Assembly: GCF_024347375.1 (NCBI RefSeq)
Contig: NZ_AP025471.1
Location: forward strand, 248,001 to 312,000
Direction: 5' to 3'
Source of the DNA: Vibrio coralliirubri
GTDB lineage: Bacteria > Pseudomonadota > Gammaproteobacteria > Enterobacterales > Vibrionaceae
DNA: 64,000 nt
Part shown: positions 15,772-26,386 of the stretch, piece after piece
How the letters are laid out: every line of letters starts with the position of its first letter
Numbering within the stretch: the first letter of the stretch is position 1
The notes under the pieces: generated by a model
The model's input: the letters and a program-made list of their open reading frames with translations, nothing else
Database searches by the model: none
What the model was told of the DNA's origin: nothing
Position numbers and translations under genes: made by a program

Positions 15772-16194
15772 ATGAAAAAACTGATATCAGCACTCATAGC
15801 GTTGTGCTTCTCATTCTCTGCGTTGGCCGATGACGGTGTTGTTGATTGCGAGAATGCGATGAATACCATCGAGATCAATCAGTGTGCGGCAATTGAGTTG
15901 GAATCTGCACAAGCGGAACTGGATAAATACCTTGCAGCCAGCTTTGAGCACAATGCTTATGATGCTGAGCTGGTGGCATCAATTAAGAAGGCTCAGGAGA
16001 GCTGGCAGGTGTACATGACAGCGCATTGTGACTCGGTGTACACCCAATGGCGTGATGGTTCCATTCGAGGGGTTATGGCGCTTTCCTGCAAGACAAGGTT
16101 AACCAAGCAGCGCACGCATAAGGTGTGGGCGAATTTCTTAACCTATATGGACAGCACGCCTCCCGTTTTATCAGAGCCTAAATTAGCGCCGTAG
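15772..16194 (+). CDS. LprI-like (DUF1311) periplasmic protein
   Basis: This secreted protein of about 140 residues has a signal peptide ending SALA (cleavage before DDGVV). The mature part follows the LprI/DUF1311 layout: C(x)NAMNTIEINQCAAIELESAQAEL near the start and a helical segment with ESWQVYMTAHC, then ALSCKTRLTKQRT. Four Cys would form two disulphides. Family members include lysozyme inhibitors, but most are uncharacterised. An ATG at 15766 is also in frame; the ATG at 15772 is better spaced from AAGGGA. Confidence 0.8.
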   Translation: MKKLISALIALCFSFSALADDGVVDCENAMNTIEINQCAAIELESAQAELDKYLAASFEHNAYDAELVASIKKAQESWQVYMTAHCDSVYTQWRDGSIRGVMALSCKTRLTKQRTHKVWANFLTYMDSTPPVLSEPKLAP

Positions 16195-16356
16195 GCCGAT
16201 TTGAAATGCGTACAGGACTGTGCACCTGCTTCAACCTTTGGCGTGCGAATAAGAAAACGATAGGGGATTGCCTTACTCTTTCGTTCTTAGTCTCTAGTTC
16301 TTAGTCTCCAGCTTGAAGCATTACAGCTTTAAGTATTACCTAGCAAGGATTCGATT

Positions 16357-17148
16357 TTGAATAATGTCAGTTTCACCCTTATTCAGCTTGAAGTTGAATA
16401 CAAGAGCAAACAAAAGAACATTGATTCGGTCTCTGATCTTTTGCAAGCGGAGTCGTCAGTCGGTGATATTACTTTACTGCCTGAACTGTTCACTACTGGG
16501 TATATTTTTAACGAGGCTGAAGAAATTCACGAATTGGCTGAAGACTTCGCCGACAGCATTACCATTGACTCATTAACTGAGATGGCAGCGAGGCATCACA
16601 CCTTGATTGTTGCGGGTATTGCCGAGAAAGATAGCGGCCAATATTACAACAGTGTGGTGGTTGTGGACTCTTCCGGTTTACGACACAAATACAGAAAAAT
16701 CAGTCAAACCAAATTCGATAAGCAGTATTTCTCGAGAGGGGAGGAACGCCTCACGTTTGAGCACAAAGGCTTGAAGTTTGGTGTCGCGATTTGCTTTGAT
16801 ATTTGGTTCCCAGAGATCATGAGAGCCTATCAGTCGGTCGACGTTATTCTTCACCCTGCCAACTTCGGTGGGCATCACAGCTTTGCTATTGCTCAAGCAA
16901 GGGCTTTAGAAGAAGGTTGTCATGTGGTGACGTGTAATCGGGTTGGACAGGATGTGGTTGATTCGTTTACCGCGACTTATTGTGGTGGAAGCAGAGTCTA
17001 CTCACCCAAAGGGGAGTTAATGATTCAACTCAACGACAAGCAATCGGTAGAAACCGTGAGTATTCAAGATCTCTCGATTGCGCCGCAATACAATGGCGTT
17101 GATGTTGAAGATGAGATTCAGCAAATCACCGCTCTCTTAGACCGTTAA
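16357..17148 (+). CDS. Carbon-nitrogen hydrolase (nitrilase superfamily)
   Basis: This 263-residue cytoplasmic amidase-type enzyme has the complete Glu-Lys-Cys catalytic triad: E43 in LLPELFTTGY, K114 in HKYRKISQTKF and C146 in GVAICFDIWFPE. The length and motifs fit omega-amidase/N-carbamoyl-type C-N hydrolases; the substrate is open. The start appears to be TTG at 16357, preceded by AGCAAGGA at 7-nt spacing, as no earlier ATG fits. It is followed by a bidirectional terminator shared with the convergent histidine kinase. Confidence 0.87.
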   Translation: MNNVSFTLIQLEVEYKSKQKNIDSVSDLLQAESSVGDITLLPELFTTGYIFNEAEEIHELAEDFADSITIDSLTEMAARHHTLIVAGIAEKDSGQYYNSVVVVDSSGLRHKYRKISQTKFDKQYFSRGEERLTFEHKGLKFGVAICFDIWFPEIMRAYQSVDVILHPANFGGHHSFAIAQARALEEGCHVVTCNRVGQDVVDSFTATYCGGSRVYSPKGELMIQLNDKQSVETVSIQDLSIAPQYNGVDVEDEIQQITALLDR

Positions 17149-17164
17149 ACCGTTAAACCGTTAA
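17141..17164. repeat. 8-bp tandem repeat over the stop codon
   Basis: ACCGTTAA repeats three times and includes the stop codon of the C-N hydrolase in its first copy, so gain or loss of units would not change the protein. Confidence 0.7.
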
Positions 17165-17199
17165 ATCGCTAGAACAGAGACTAGCGCGGTATAAGATCG

Positions 17200-17231
17200 A
17201 AAAACGCAAGGTGATTAAGCCTTGCGTTTTA
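17200..17231. terminator. Bidirectional terminator between convergent genes
   Basis: AAAACGCAAGG (17201-17211) pairs with CCTTGCGTTTT (17220-17230), an 11-bp stem with A-run and T-run ends, so it can end both the C-N hydrolase and the kinase transcripts. Confidence 0.88.
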
Positions 17232-17250
17232 GTTTGAGAACCAAGCGTTC

Positions 17251-19710
17251 TTAAGCTTGATCGTTCATTTGATTCAGCTGTTCGACTGAGTGGGCGTTTT
17301 TCATCCGCTGAGCTTGATGGATATTGACCATAAGGCGATTGAGCAGTTTTTGCAGTCGTTCAATATCCGGCAGTTGTTGATTTTTGGCTTCGACTTCTAG
17401 TTCCAATGCCTGCTTAGAAAGCATGTTAAGACCTAAGTTCAGTGACATGCCTTTAATGGAGTGCAGGGTGCGACAAAGTGGCTCTAATTCTTTCGCTAAA
17501 TAGTATTCGATGACGCGGTCAACCGACTGTTCGAATTCAATAATGGTTGAGTCGATGAGTAAGCTGAACCCTTCCGTGTCGTCTTTCAGTATGTGTATCA
17601 CTTCTGAATGGCTGATCTCTTCTTCCGTTAACCTTAACGTTTCAATAGGCTTACGATGAAGCTCGACAATATTTTCATTCTCACTCGAACCTTCGGCTGA
17701 GGTTTGTTTCGGTAATCGACTTGAGAACTGTTGTAGGGCGTCGAAGAAACTCTCTTGCTGCAGAGGCTTGGTCAGAATATGGTCGACACCTGCCTGAATA
17801 AAGTTGTCATGCGCCTCACGGAATACATCGGCCGTGTAAGCGAATATCAAGGTATCGAGTTTCAGTTTTTCGCGGATGTGATGTGTTGTTTCGACCCCGT
17901 TCATTTCAGGCATATGATTGTCCATCAAGATAAGGTCATATTGAGTGGTTTTGAGGCGTTCAATCGCCAATTTTCCGTTCTCCGCATGATCGACATGATG
18001 GCCGAGTTTTTCACAGAAGCCTTGTGCAACAATTGCATTAATACGGTTATCTTCCACCAACAGGATACTTAACGAGTCATAACTGAGGGTTTCTGCATCG
18101 ACTGTATGGGTAGCGATGTCTTTCGCTTTGCTTTCTTGCCATGTGATAGGCAGAGAGACTTGGAATTTTGTACCAAGCCCAACAGCACTGGTTAATGTGA
18201 TTTCTCCGTTCATGAGGTTGACTAGGTTCTTGACGATTGCGAGGCCAAGCCCTGTTCCGCCAAACTTCCTTGTTGTGGAAGTGTCGGCTTGTTCGAACGA
18301 ATTGAATACCTGCTCGTGCTTATCTTTCGGAATACCAACCCCGGTGTCTGTTACCGTGAGAATCAGTTGATTGTTGGGGCGATTGAGGTCAGCTTGAATG
18401 GACACATGACCTTCTTTGGTGAATTTGGTCGCATTGCCACCCAAGTTGAACATGATTTGACGTAGCCTTGCACAGTCTCCGACGAGTTGGATGTTTTTCG
18501 GTATGTTATTTTCGATCAACAGGCGAATGCCTTTTTCATCCGCTAAGGGTTTTAGTGCGCTGCATACAGGCTGCATGACTTGAACAAAGTTAAAGGGAGC
18601 CACGTCTAGCTCAAGCTTGTTTTCTTCGACTTTTGAGAAGTCCAGAATGTCGTTGAGTATCGTCATCAAGTGGTGACCAGAATCGAGAATGATGTTGATG
18701 TTCTCTTTTGTTTCGGGTTCTTGGGTCTGGCTTGCAATGATTTGAGATATTCCAAGAACGCCGTTCATTGGCGTTCTGATCTCGTGGCTCATGGTAGACA
18801 GAAAATCGCCCTTAGCTTTTACTGCGGCTTCAGCTTTGGTTCGTTCGGCGATTAGCTCCTGAGTTTTCGCTCTCATTTCACTGTCATTACTGATCAAATT
18901 GGCTGTCATTTTTTGAAAGCTTTGTTTGAGATGAGCGATTTCGTCTTGGGTGTTTATATTCGAACTCAACTCCAGAGTTGCAGCACCTTGATCCAAATGG
19001 CCAGCGGCAACTTGGTTAGTGGCCTCAAGTAGGGTGTGTAATCTTCGATTAATACGCTTTGACGCCCACGCAGCAACAAGGAGTGAGATGAACACGGAAA
19101 ACAGTGTTCCGAGGATTAATATGTAGCTGGTTTGATTGGCTGAGCTCTCCGATTTTTCGACCCTGAGAATAATAAGTTGTTGTTCAATTTCAATGAATTG
19201 AGCAATCTCTTGGCGGATCTCATCAATCAATTTTTTTCCGGTTTGCTGCTGAGTGAGGTCGATGACACTTTGTATTTCAGCTTCGCCTTTATTGACAAGG
19301 CTGCGTTGATTGATCTCTTTCTCTCCAGACTGTTTCAGCCATGTTTTATGAATATCATCGATTCTATATAGGCGTTCTACTTGAGGTGGGTTATCACTCA
19401 CTTGATTCGCAAGGGTTTGGAGTTTTTGAGGCCATACATCAAGAGCTAAATGGTAGGGTTCTAAAAAAACAGGATCACCCGTGATCAAGTAACCACGTTC
19501 AGCCGTTTCTATGTCGACTGTTAAGCTGAGAAGTTCTTGAGCCCGAGCGATGGCTTTATGTGTGTGTACAACCCAACTATTGTCTTTTACAACCGTTCGG
19601 GTGTTTTCATGGACAGAAAAAGCCACGATAAGCATCAAAGCGATAGGAATCAAAAAGCTGACTAATAGCTTTTTCTGTAGGGATATATTGTCAAACCAAC
19701 CCGCGATCAT
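17251..19710 (-). CDS. Hybrid sensor histidine kinase (CHASE3-HAMP-HisKA-HATPase-REC-Hpt)
   Basis: This 819-residue inner-membrane phosphorelay kinase has TM1 at about 14-33, then a CHASE3 periplasmic sensor (VDIETAERGYLITGDP at 65-80), TM2 at about 195-216 and HAMP to about 270. HisKA carries H309 (MSHEIRTPMNG). The HATPase shows N, G1 and G2 boxes (NLGGNATKFT, DTGVGIP, GGTGLGLAIV). The receiver domain has D597 (LILMDNHMP), and the C-terminal Hpt has H750 (TLHSIKGMSLNLG). All relay residues are present. The output response regulator is not adjacent, so the pathway is unknown. It is read alone. Confidence 0.93.
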   Translation of the reverse strand: MIAGWFDNISLQKKLLVSFLIPIALMLIVAFSVHENTRTVVKDNSWVVHTHKAIARAQELLSLTVDIETAERGYLITGDPVFLEPYHLALDVWPQKLQTLANQVSDNPPQVERLYRIDDIHKTWLKQSGEKEINQRSLVNKGEAEIQSVIDLTQQQTGKKLIDEIRQEIAQFIEIEQQLIILRVEKSESSANQTSYILILGTLFSVFISLLVAAWASKRINRRLHTLLEATNQVAAGHLDQGAATLELSSNINTQDEIAHLKQSFQKMTANLISNDSEMRAKTQELIAERTKAEAAVKAKGDFLSTMSHEIRTPMNGVLGISQIIASQTQEPETKENINIILDSGHHLMTILNDILDFSKVEENKLELDVAPFNFVQVMQPVCSALKPLADEKGIRLLIENNIPKNIQLVGDCARLRQIMFNLGGNATKFTKEGHVSIQADLNRPNNQLILTVTDTGVGIPKDKHEQVFNSFEQADTSTTRKFGGTGLGLAIVKNLVNLMNGEITLTSAVGLGTKFQVSLPITWQESKAKDIATHTVDAETLSYDSLSILLVEDNRINAIVAQGFCEKLGHHVDHAENGKLAIERLKTTQYDLILMDNHMPEMNGVETTHHIREKLKLDTLIFAYTADVFREAHDNFIQAGVDHILTKPLQQESFFDALQQFSSRLPKQTSAEGSSENENIVELHRKPIETLRLTEEEISHSEVIHILKDDTEGFSLLIDSTIIEFEQSVDRVIEYYLAKELEPLCRTLHSIKGMSLNLGLNMLSKQALELEVEAKNQQLPDIERLQKLLNRLMVNIHQAQRMKNAHSVEQLNQMNDQA

Positions 19711-19880
19711 AAAACAGCGCTCTCCATGTCGTTGTTATTCAATGTTAGTGTAGATGATAATCAGTCGTTAAGTGCGCAAATAGTTGCTGAGTGTGTAAAT
19801 ACATACTTTAGCGTGTAAGTTTCGCATATTAACGGCATTTTAGGGGCGATTAAGCGGCGTTATTATGTTTCAAAGACAAA

Positions 19881-19905
19881 AAAGCTAGCTCAATAAGCTA
19901 GCTTT
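19881..19905 (-). terminator. Terminator at the end of the rbs operon
   Basis: AAAGCTAGCT (19881-19890) pairs with AGCTAGCTTT (19896-19905) around a 5-nt loop. On the minus strand it continues into TTTTTTG. It lies 27 bp past the rbsR stop. Confidence 0.9.
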
Positions 19906-19931
19906 CAACGGTGTGATGAGTGTGGCGAGTA

Positions 19932-20933
19932 TTAAAGCGCTTTTACGCTGCTTCGTTCAACAAGAGTAGGTTCAAGTTCAACGACTTGCGGATAAGCATC
20001 TGGAGTTTGTAATCTGCTCAAAAGCGTATCCACTGCGGCTTTACCTAAACGATGTTTTGGCTGGTGGACAGTGCTTAACGCGGGTGTCATGTACTTCGAC
20101 AGGTGGATGTCATCGTAGCCAATGATAGACAGATCATTCGGAATCGATGTGCCATCTTGCGCCGCAGCGTGAATCACGCCCATCGCCATCATATCGTTAC
20201 TGACGAACAAGGCAGACGGCATTTCGCCACGAGTTTTTAATGTTTGGTAAGAGTCAAAACCACCGTCACATTCAAAGTTGGATTCAACAATCCACTTAGG
20301 GTTGATCTCTAAATTGGCTTCTTCCATTGCTTGCTTGAAGCCTTGATAACGAGACGAAGCTTGATTGCGGTGCAGTGGGCCTGTGATACAACCAATTTGA
20401 GAATGGCCATTATCAATCAGGTGCTTAGTCGCCATGTAGCCACCTTGGTGCGAGTTGTCTTGGATCTTATCGCTCGCAAACAACATAGGGCCCCAGTCCA
20501 TTACCACAACAGGTAATTCTGGGTAGCGTTCAAATACGTCAATGTGCTCGCCTTCAAGGGTTGAACACATCAGCATTAGGCCATCGACACGCTTCTGCAG
20601 CAAGGTATCGATAGAGGATTTCATGCGTTCGCTGTCGCCTTCGGTGTTACACAAGATAAGGTTGTAGCCTTTTTCGTAGCAACGACGTTCGACACCTTTC
20701 ACCACTTCGCCAAAGAATGGGTTGGTGGATGTGGTCACTAGCATTCCCAAGGTTTTGGTTTGCTTCATTTTCAAGCTGCGAGCCAATGCAGAAGGCGCAT
20801 AGTTGAGTTCTTTAGCCGCACTGTTAACACGCTCAGCAATCTCTTCACTGACAAAGCGTGATTTGTTGATCACGTGGCTCACGGTAGAAGTCGAAACCTT
20901 TGCGAGCCGTGCGATGTCTTTCATTGTTGCCAT
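19932..20933 (-). CDS. rbsR: Ribose operon repressor RbsR (LacI family)
   Basis: This 333-residue LacI/GalR-family repressor has an N-terminal helix-turn-helix (MKDIARLAKVSTSTVSHVIN), the hinge helix (PSALARSLKMKQT), then the ribose-binding-protein-like effector domain with inducer-contact regions such as DIHLSKYMTPALSTVHQP. It is last in the leftward rbsDACBKR set, the E. coli gene order. The expected targets are the two 16-bp palindromes upstream of rbsD. Identification as RbsR rests on both sequence style and position. Confidence 0.93.
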   Translation of the reverse strand: MATMKDIARLAKVSTSTVSHVINKSRFVSEEIAERVNSAAKELNYAPSALARSLKMKQTKTLGMLVTTSTNPFFGEVVKGVERRCYEKGYNLILCNTEGDSERMKSSIDTLLQKRVDGLMLMCSTLEGEHIDVFERYPELPVVVMDWGPMLFASDKIQDNSHQGGYMATKHLIDNGHSQIGCITGPLHRNQASSRYQGFKQAMEEANLEINPKWIVESNFECDGGFDSYQTLKTRGEMPSALFVSNDMMAMGVIHAAAQDGTSIPNDLSIIGYDDIHLSKYMTPALSTVHQPKHRLGKAAVDTLLSRLQTPDAYPQVVELEPTLVERSSVKAL

Positions 20934-21085
20934 AAATAATCCTTGTGGGAATAACCTTCCACGTTGGGCGATATTCTGCCTGAAAACAGGGGCTTATGCT
21001 TGTTGTTTGTTGTTACCGAATTTGAAGGCTAACATCCGTTAACCACGGTTTAGCTCAGGAGTTAAGCCTTCAAATAGGTATCAAA

Positions 21086-22030
21086 CTAAGCAGACAGTTG
21101 CTCTGCCAAAAACGCATCGGTTTCAGCACGGCTTGGAATCGACGTTTGAGCACCAAAGCGTGTCACAGAGATAGCAGCTGCAGCGTGGGCAAATTTAATC
21201 GCACGCTCAAGTGGCATATCTTCAAGCAAGCCTGTCACCAACGCGCCGTTAAAGGTGTCACCTGCGGCAGTTGTATCTGTTGCTTCAACACGGAAACCTG
21301 CGATTAATTCACCTTCGCTGGCTTCATTGCCTTGACCGCGATGACTCACCCAAACGCCTTTCGCGCCAAGGGTGATCATTACTGTTTCGATGCCTTTAGC
21401 ATGCAGAGCCAACGCAGCCTGGTGAGCAGATGCATTGTCCGTCACGGTAATACCCGTTAGCACTTCAGCTTCGGTTTCGTTGGGTGTAATCACGTCAACA
21501 CAAGCAAGCAGTGAATCCGATAATGGACGAGCAGGAGCCGGGTTTAGAATGACTTGCGTGCCACTCTCTTTTGCTACTTTCGCAGCGTATTCAATGCCTT
21601 CAATTGGCGTTTCAAGCTGAGTCAGCAAGTATTTAGCGCCGCGAATCTTCTCTAGATGCGGCTCGATTTGATCGCAAGTCAGCTTGTCGTTCGCTTCCGC
21701 AGAAAGACAAATGCTGTTTTCGCCGGTTGCTGATACTTGGATCATCGCAATGCCAGTCGGCGTGTTGTCCGCAACGATCACACCGTCGATGTTGATACCA
21801 TCTTTAGCAAAATCTTGACGAATGTTGACGCCAAATGGGTCGTCACCAACACAGGCGATGAAGCCAATGTCTGCGTTTAATCTTGCTGCCGCTACGGCTT
21901 GGTTTGCGCCTTTGCCGCCAGGAATGACCTGATAGTTACCGCCAATCAAGGTTTCACCCGGACGAGGGAACGAAGGAACTTGCAGTACGTGGTCAGCGTT
22001 AACGCTACCTAAAACAATCAGTTGAGTCAT
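21086..22030 (-). CDS. rbsK: Ribokinase RbsK
   Basis: This 314-residue PfkB-family kinase phosphorylates D-ribose to ribose-5-phosphate in the cytosol. Motifs seen are the N-terminal GSVNADHVLQVPSFPRPGET, the glycine-rich GGKGANQAVAAARL, the anion-hole and catalytic-base motif DTTAAGDTFNGALV, and TLGAKGVWV. The open frame extends upstream to 22096, but the ATG at 22030 (MTQLIVLGSVN) gives the family N-terminus and follows AAGG, so it is used. It sits between rbsB and rbsR in the ribose operon. Confidence 0.95.
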   Translation of the reverse strand: MTQLIVLGSVNADHVLQVPSFPRPGETLIGGNYQVIPGGKGANQAVAAARLNADIGFIACVGDDPFGVNIRQDFAKDGINIDGVIVADNTPTGIAMIQVSATGENSICLSAEANDKLTCDQIEPHLEKIRGAKYLLTQLETPIEGIEYAAKVAKESGTQVILNPAPARPLSDSLLACVDVITPNETEAEVLTGITVTDNASAHQAALALHAKGIETVMITLGAKGVWVSHRGQGNEASEGELIAGFRVEATDTTAAGDTFNGALVTGLLEDMPLERAIKFAHAAAAISVTRFGAQTSIPSRAETDAFLAEQLSA

Positions 22031-22185
22031 GATACGAGCCTTATGATATATCGTATTTGAAAATGCATGGGTCTTTCTCATTACGTTAATTCGCATTACG
22101 TTGATTGCTAGCCTTGTTAGCGGCTTATGAGAAACAGCGATGCACTATCGGGTTTTTGCTTTTGTCTTGAGCTAATGAGCTAAGC

Positions 22186-22213
22186 AAAGCAGGGGATAGG
22201 GGACCCCTGCTTT
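22186..22213 (-). terminator. Hairpin between rbsB and rbsK
   Basis: AAAGCAGGGG (22186-22195) pairs with CCCCTGCTTT (22204-22213). The T-tract after it on the minus strand is short, so it may be a partial terminator or an mRNA-protecting structure that lets rbsB be made in excess over rbsK. Confidence 0.6.
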
Positions 22214-22235
22214 ATATCGCGTTATCTAGTAATGA

Positions 22236-23114
22236 TTACTTAGCGATGATTTTTAGAGGTACTGGTACGTACTCGTCTACTGTTTCGCCTTTCAGTACTT
22301 TGTCTGCCATTTCGATACCTAGAGAACCGATTAGGTCAGGCTGTTGTGCAACCGTTGCGCCAAGTAGGCCGCGGTTAACTGCTGCGATGCCGTCTTCAGT
22401 GCCATCAAAGCCAACGATCATCACTTCTTTACCTGAAGCTTGAACTGCGCGAAGAGCACCTAGAGCCATTTCATCGTTTTGAGCGAATACTGCTTGTACA
22501 TCTGGGTTAGCAGCAAGCAAGTTTTCCATTACGTTCAGACCTTTAGTACGGTCGAAGTCAGCAGGTTGGCTTGCTAGAAGCTCAAGGTCGCTGCCGTTTA
22601 CTGCGTTCATGAAGCCTTCACCACGTTCACGAGCAGCAGAAGTACCAGCGATACCTTCAAGTTGGATTACTTTCGCTTTTTCGCCCACTTTTTCCATGAT
22701 GAAGTGGCCTGCCATTTCGCCGCCGATTACGTTATCAGAAGCGATGTGGCTCACTACGTCACCACGGCTTGCACCACGGTCTAGCGTTAGTACAGGGATG
22801 TCTGAGCGGTTAGCAATACGAATCGCGTTAGACACAGCGTCTGAATCCGTTGGGTTAATCAGGATTGCTTTAACACCACGAATGGTTAGATCTTCAATGT
22901 TCGAAAGCTCTTTGCTTGGGTCGTTTTGAGAATCAAGAACGATAAGCTTGTAGCCTAGCTCTTCCGCTTTCGCTTCTGCGCCATCTTTCATGGTTACGAA
23001 GAATGGGTTGTTCAATGTAGACAGAACGATTGCCATTGTATCTTGCGCCTGTGCAGACACAGATACCGTTGTAGAAAGAAGAGCAGCAGAAATAAGAGTC
23101 GCTAATTTTTTCAT
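22236..23114 (-). CDS. rbsB: Ribose ABC transporter periplasmic binding protein RbsB
   Basis: This 292-residue periplasmic D-ribose receptor delivers sugar to RbsC/RbsA. It has a signal peptide ending SVSAQAQ before [15 protein letters not shown]. The class-I sugar-binding fold is clear ([63 protein letters not shown]). The length matches E. coli RbsB. It lies downstream of rbsC with a 126-bp gap and has its own hairpin after the stop. Confidence 0.96.
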   Translation of the reverse strand: MKKLATLISAALLSTTVSVSAQAQDTMAIVLSTLNNPFFVTMKDGAEAKAEELGYKLIVLDSQNDPSKELSNIEDLTIRGVKAILINPTDSDAVSNAIRIANRSDIPVLTLDRGASRGDVVSHIASDNVIGGEMAGHFIMEKVGEKAKVIQLEGIAGTSAARERGEGFMNAVNGSDLELLASQPADFDRTKGLNVMENLLAANPDVQAVFAQNDEMALGALRAVQASGKEVMIVGFDGTEDGIAAVNRGLLGATVAQQPDLIGSLGIEMADKVLKGETVDEYVPVPLKIIAK

Positions 23115-23240
23115 GGTGTAAGTCCTTTGTGTAGGGTGAGCTAGGAGGTGAGTCCTAGCTCGTAGTTACATTATTTATAGATTCTAATATTTTAAGGTAA
23201 AACAGGGTGTTACTTGTATTAACCTAGAGTGTGAATAGGT

Positions 23241-24227
23241 TTATTTGTTTTTGTTGTCGACCAATACCGCCAGAAGAATAACCACTGCTTTTGCAATCAT
23301 CTGGTAGTAAGAAGATACGTCTAATAGGTTTAGGGCGTTGTTTAGGAAGCCGATAATGAGAGCACCAATCAATGTGCCCATGATGCGACCACGACCGCCG
23401 GCTAAGCTTGTTCCGCCTAGAACTACGGCTGCAATGGCGTCTAATTCATAACCCATACCTGCGGTAGGTTGAGCTGAGGACAAACGAGATGCTACGATGA
23501 TGCCTGCAACCGCTGCTAACAGACCACAGATTGCGTAAACGCCGATTTTTACTTTGTCTACGTCGATGCCTGATAGGCGAGTTGCTGATTCGTTGCCACC
23601 TAGAGCGTAAACGTAACGGCCAAAGCGTGTGTGGTTAAGTAGGTACCATACCGCTGCGAATACCACGACCATGATCCATACTGGAACTGGGATGCCCATT
23701 GCGTAGCCTGTACCGAACCAAGCGAATGCGTCTGCTGTATCTGTAAAGCCAGTCGAGATAGGACGACCATCGGTGTAAACCATGGTCACGCCGCGCAATA
23801 GAGTCATAGTCACAAGCGTTGCGATGAAGGCTTGAACCTTACCCTTGGCGATAATCACGCCACTGATTGCACCTAATGCTGCACCTGCTACAAGAGCGGT
23901 TGGCACTGCGATCATCACTGGGATTTCCATGCCAATCATGCTGGCTGCGAATGCACCACAAAGTGCCAGTACAGAGCCAACACTCAAGTCGATACCCGCG
24001 GTTAAGATAACTAGAGTCATACCTACAGCGATAATTGCGTTAACCGAGGTTTGGCGCAGAATGTTAAGGATGTTGTCGACAGTAAAGAAGTTCGGGTTTA
24101 AGAAAGAAACGACAACAATCAGGAAGATCAAAGCAATCAATGACTTTTGATCAATCAGCCACTCTTTGCTGATTAACGGTTTTTTCTTTGGAGCTTCAGT
24201 TGTTTTGCTCATGGTTTTAGTACTCAT
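23241..24227 (-). CDS. rbsC: Ribose ABC transporter permease RbsC
   Basis: This 328-residue inner-membrane permease has about 8-10 hydrophobic segments. The family pattern is clear: [20 protein letters not shown] near the N-terminus, [13 protein letters not shown], and the cytoplasmic loop [20 protein letters not shown] that contacts RbsA. The start ATG overlaps the end of rbsA by 4 bp, showing translational coupling; an in-frame ATG at 24212 is an alternative. Confidence 0.95.
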   Translation of the reverse strand: MSTKTMSKTTEAPKKKPLISKEWLIDQKSLIALIFLIVVVSFLNPNFFTVDNILNILRQTSVNAIIAVGMTLVILTAGIDLSVGSVLALCGAFAASMIGMEIPVMIAVPTALVAGAALGAISGVIIAKGKVQAFIATLVTMTLLRGVTMVYTDGRPISTGFTDTADAFAWFGTGYAMGIPVPVWIMVVVFAAVWYLLNHTRFGRYVYALGGNESATRLSGIDVDKVKIGVYAICGLLAAVAGIIVASRLSSAQPTAGMGYELDAIAAVVLGGTSLAGGRGRIMGTLIGALIIGFLNNALNLLDVSSYYQMIAKAVVILLAVLVDNKNK

Positions 24228-25729
24228 GCTGCGTCCTCGTTGATCTTTTTACCGACCGCACACGCCAGTAATAATTCTTGGTTTGCTTCTTTAGCATCAA
24301 ATTCACCGCTTACACGGCCTTCATGCATCACCATGATGCGGTCACTCATTCCTAACACTTCTGGCATTTCAGATGAGACTAAGATGATGCTCATGCCGTC
24401 AGCTTTAAATTTATTAATGAGTTGGTAAATCTCTTTCTTAGCACCGACATCGACACCACGCGTTGGCTCATCGAGAATCAGTACTTTTGGTTTGGTCATC
24501 AAGCCCTTAGCGATAGCCACTTTCTGTTGGTTACCACCAGAAAGGTTGCCAATAATCTGTTCGCGAGTCGGGGTTTTGATGTTGAATAGCTTGATGAAGT
24601 CATCAACTGCAATCACTTCGTCTTTATGTTGGATTTGACCGCTCTTTGTCAGTAGGTCAAGCGAACATAACGACATGTTTTCTTTAACAGAAAGCCCAAG
24701 CACTAAGCCATCGCCTTTACGGTCTTCAGAGATGTAAGCAATGCCATTGGCCAAGCCGTCTTTCGGGCTTACAGGGTTGATGGTTTTGTTTTCTAGGTTG
24801 ATGACGCCGCGTTCACTTGGAAGGGCACCGTAAATCACTTTCATCAGTTCGGTACGACCTGCGCCCATTAGGCCAGATACACCCAGGATTTCACCGCGTT
24901 TTAGCGTAAAGCTCACATCGTGAACACCAGAACCCGTCAGGCCAATTACTTCAAGACAAGTTTCACCGTGGCTCTGGCCGATACGTGGATATTGTTCGTC
25001 TAGCTTACGACCAACCATCATTTCGATTAGGCCATCTTCGTCGGTGTCTTTTACTTCACACTGACCAATGAACTTACCGTCACGAAGCACGGTGATGTCA
25101 TCACAAATCTCGAAGATCTCTTTCAAACGGTGAGAGATGTAAACAATGCCACAGCCTTCATCGCGCAGTTCATTAATCACCTTAAACAGAGATTCAGTTT
25201 CGGTATCGGTTAGCGCATCGGTTGGTTCATCCATGATGATGACTTTAGATTCAAACGATAGTGCTTTCGCGATCTCTACCATTTGCTGCTCACCAAGGCT
25301 CAACTGGCCTAAAGGTGTTTTCGAGCTGTGTTTCACGTTAAGGCGCTTAAGTAGCTTGTCTGCTTCTTGGTACATCTCGTTCCACAAGATGCGACCCATA
25401 GTGCCTGTGATTTCACGACCTAAGAAGATGTTCTCGGCGATGGTCAATTCAGGAATTAGATTCAGTTCTTGGTGAATAATACTAATGCCTGCTTGTTGAG
25501 AATCACGTGGCCCTTTAAATGCAGCAGGTTTTCCTTGGTAGGCGATAGTGCCGCCGTCCAAGTGATAAATACCTGTAAGCACTTTCATAAGCGTTGATTT
25601 ACCCGCACCGTTTTCACCCATTAACGCCATTACGCGTCCTGGATAAACGTTGAGGCTTGCCTTATCCAGTGCTTTAACACCAGGGAAGGCTTTCTCAATT
25701 GAGCTAAGTTCTAAAATGGCTTGAGTCAT
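24224..25729 (-). CDS. rbsA: Ribose ABC transporter ATP-binding protein RbsA
   Basis: This 501-residue tandem ATPase drives ribose import. The first cassette has Walker [13 protein letters not shown], signature [15 protein letters not shown] and Walker [12 protein letters not shown]. The second has a degenerate Walker A region ([12 protein letters not shown]), signature [15 protein letters not shown] and [13 protein letters not shown] degenerate second nucleotide site is normal for this subfamily. It is encoded 100 bp downstream of rbsD and overlaps rbsC. Confidence 0.95.
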   Translation of the reverse strand: MTQAILELSSIEKAFPGVKALDKASLNVYPGRVMALMGENGAGKSTLMKVLTGIYHLDGGTIAYQGKPAAFKGPRDSQQAGISIIHQELNLIPELTIAENIFLGREITGTMGRILWNEMYQEADKLLKRLNVKHSSKTPLGQLSLGEQQMVEIAKALSFESKVIIMDEPTDALTDTETESLFKVINELRDEGCGIVYISHRLKEIFEICDDITVLRDGKFIGQCEVKDTDEDGLIEMMVGRKLDEQYPRIGQSHGETCLEVIGLTGSGVHDVSFTLKRGEILGVSGLMGAGRTELMKVIYGALPSERGVINLENKTINPVSPKDGLANGIAYISEDRKGDGLVLGLSVKENMSLCSLDLLTKSGQIQHKDEVIAVDDFIKLFNIKTPTREQIIGNLSGGNQQKVAIAKGLMTKPKVLILDEPTRGVDVGAKKEIYQLINKFKADGMSIILVSSEMPEVLGMSDRIMVMHEGRVSGEFDAKEANQELLLACAVGKKINEDAA

Positions 25730-25829
25730 GTCGGTTCCTTTACTCGGGGCCAGTTGTATTTGATTGTTCTGTATATGTATTGTTTTTGGTTCAGTGATGA
25801 CACTGAGCTGTCGTTGCGTTTTGCTTGAG

Positions 25830-26249
25830 CTAAAAGGTTACGCCAGCTTGGAAAATAACATTTGCGTATGGCGTGCATTCACCAGTGCGAATCACCGCGC
25901 GGCTCTCATGCGTGCGCTGTTTGAATTCTTCATGAGTGATGTAAGTAATAGAAAGCGATTTGCCACAACGTGCTTCTTCTGTCTTGATTAAATCAATCAG
26001 CGCTGCGTGGTGCTCTGGGCTTACTTTCTCAAACTCTTCTGCAATCACAACGCCTTCGATTTGAGATTCATCCAACATGGTTTTTACCGTTTGCTGAAAG
26101 CTTGGGACACCGTGAGTCAAAGCAAGATCAATACGAGTTACGTGGTCTGGAATCGGCAGGCCCGCGTCACAAATCGTGATTTCATCTGTGTGGCCAAGAG
26201 TCGCCACTAGGTAAGAGAGTTCAGAGTTTATTAGAGTACTTTTTTTCAT
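25830..26249 (-). CDS. rbsD: D-ribose pyranase RbsD
   Basis: This 139-residue enzyme interconverts pyranose and furanose forms of ribose so that RbsK can use it. The family motifs are [17 protein letters not shown] at the start (as [13 protein letters not shown] here), [10 protein letters not shown] and [20 protein letters not shown] near the end. The open frame runs back to 26297, but the ATG at 26249 (MKKSTLIN) gives the standard N-terminus. It is the first gene of the rbs operon, directly downstream of the operator region. Confidence 0.94.
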   Translation of the reverse strand: MKKSTLINSELSYLVATLGHTDEITICDAGLPIPDHVTRIDLALTHGVPSFQQTVKTMLDESQIEGVVIAEEFEKVSPEHHAALIDLIKTEEARCGKSLSITYITHEEFKQRTHESRAVIRTGECTPYANVIFQAGVTF

Positions 26250-26305
26250 ATCACGACCTATCGAAAAATAACGCTTGATGGGTTGAGAACAACTCAAGAA
26301 AAGCC

Positions 26306-26321
26306 ATCGAAACGTTTCGAT
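26306..26321. promoter_or_regulatory. RbsR operator 1
   Basis: ATCGAAACGTTTCGAT, a perfect 16-bp palindrome with the central CG of LacI-family sites, 57 bp upstream of rbsD. It would overlap the transcription start if the -10 is TATTAT (minus strand, 26326-26331). Confidence 0.85.
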
Positions 26322-26370
26322 AGTGATAATAGTGTCTGATTTATCATTTGCACGTTTGATTGTTTTAGAG

Positions 26371-26386
26371 TGTGATAACGATCATC
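26371..26386 (-). promoter_or_regulatory. Candidate CRP site for the rbs promoter
   Basis: TGTGA-TAACGA-TCATC fits TGTGA-N6-TCACA in the first half and partly in the second. It lies about 60 bp upstream of the presumed start and touches operator 2, which suits catabolite activation blocked by repressor. Confidence 0.4.
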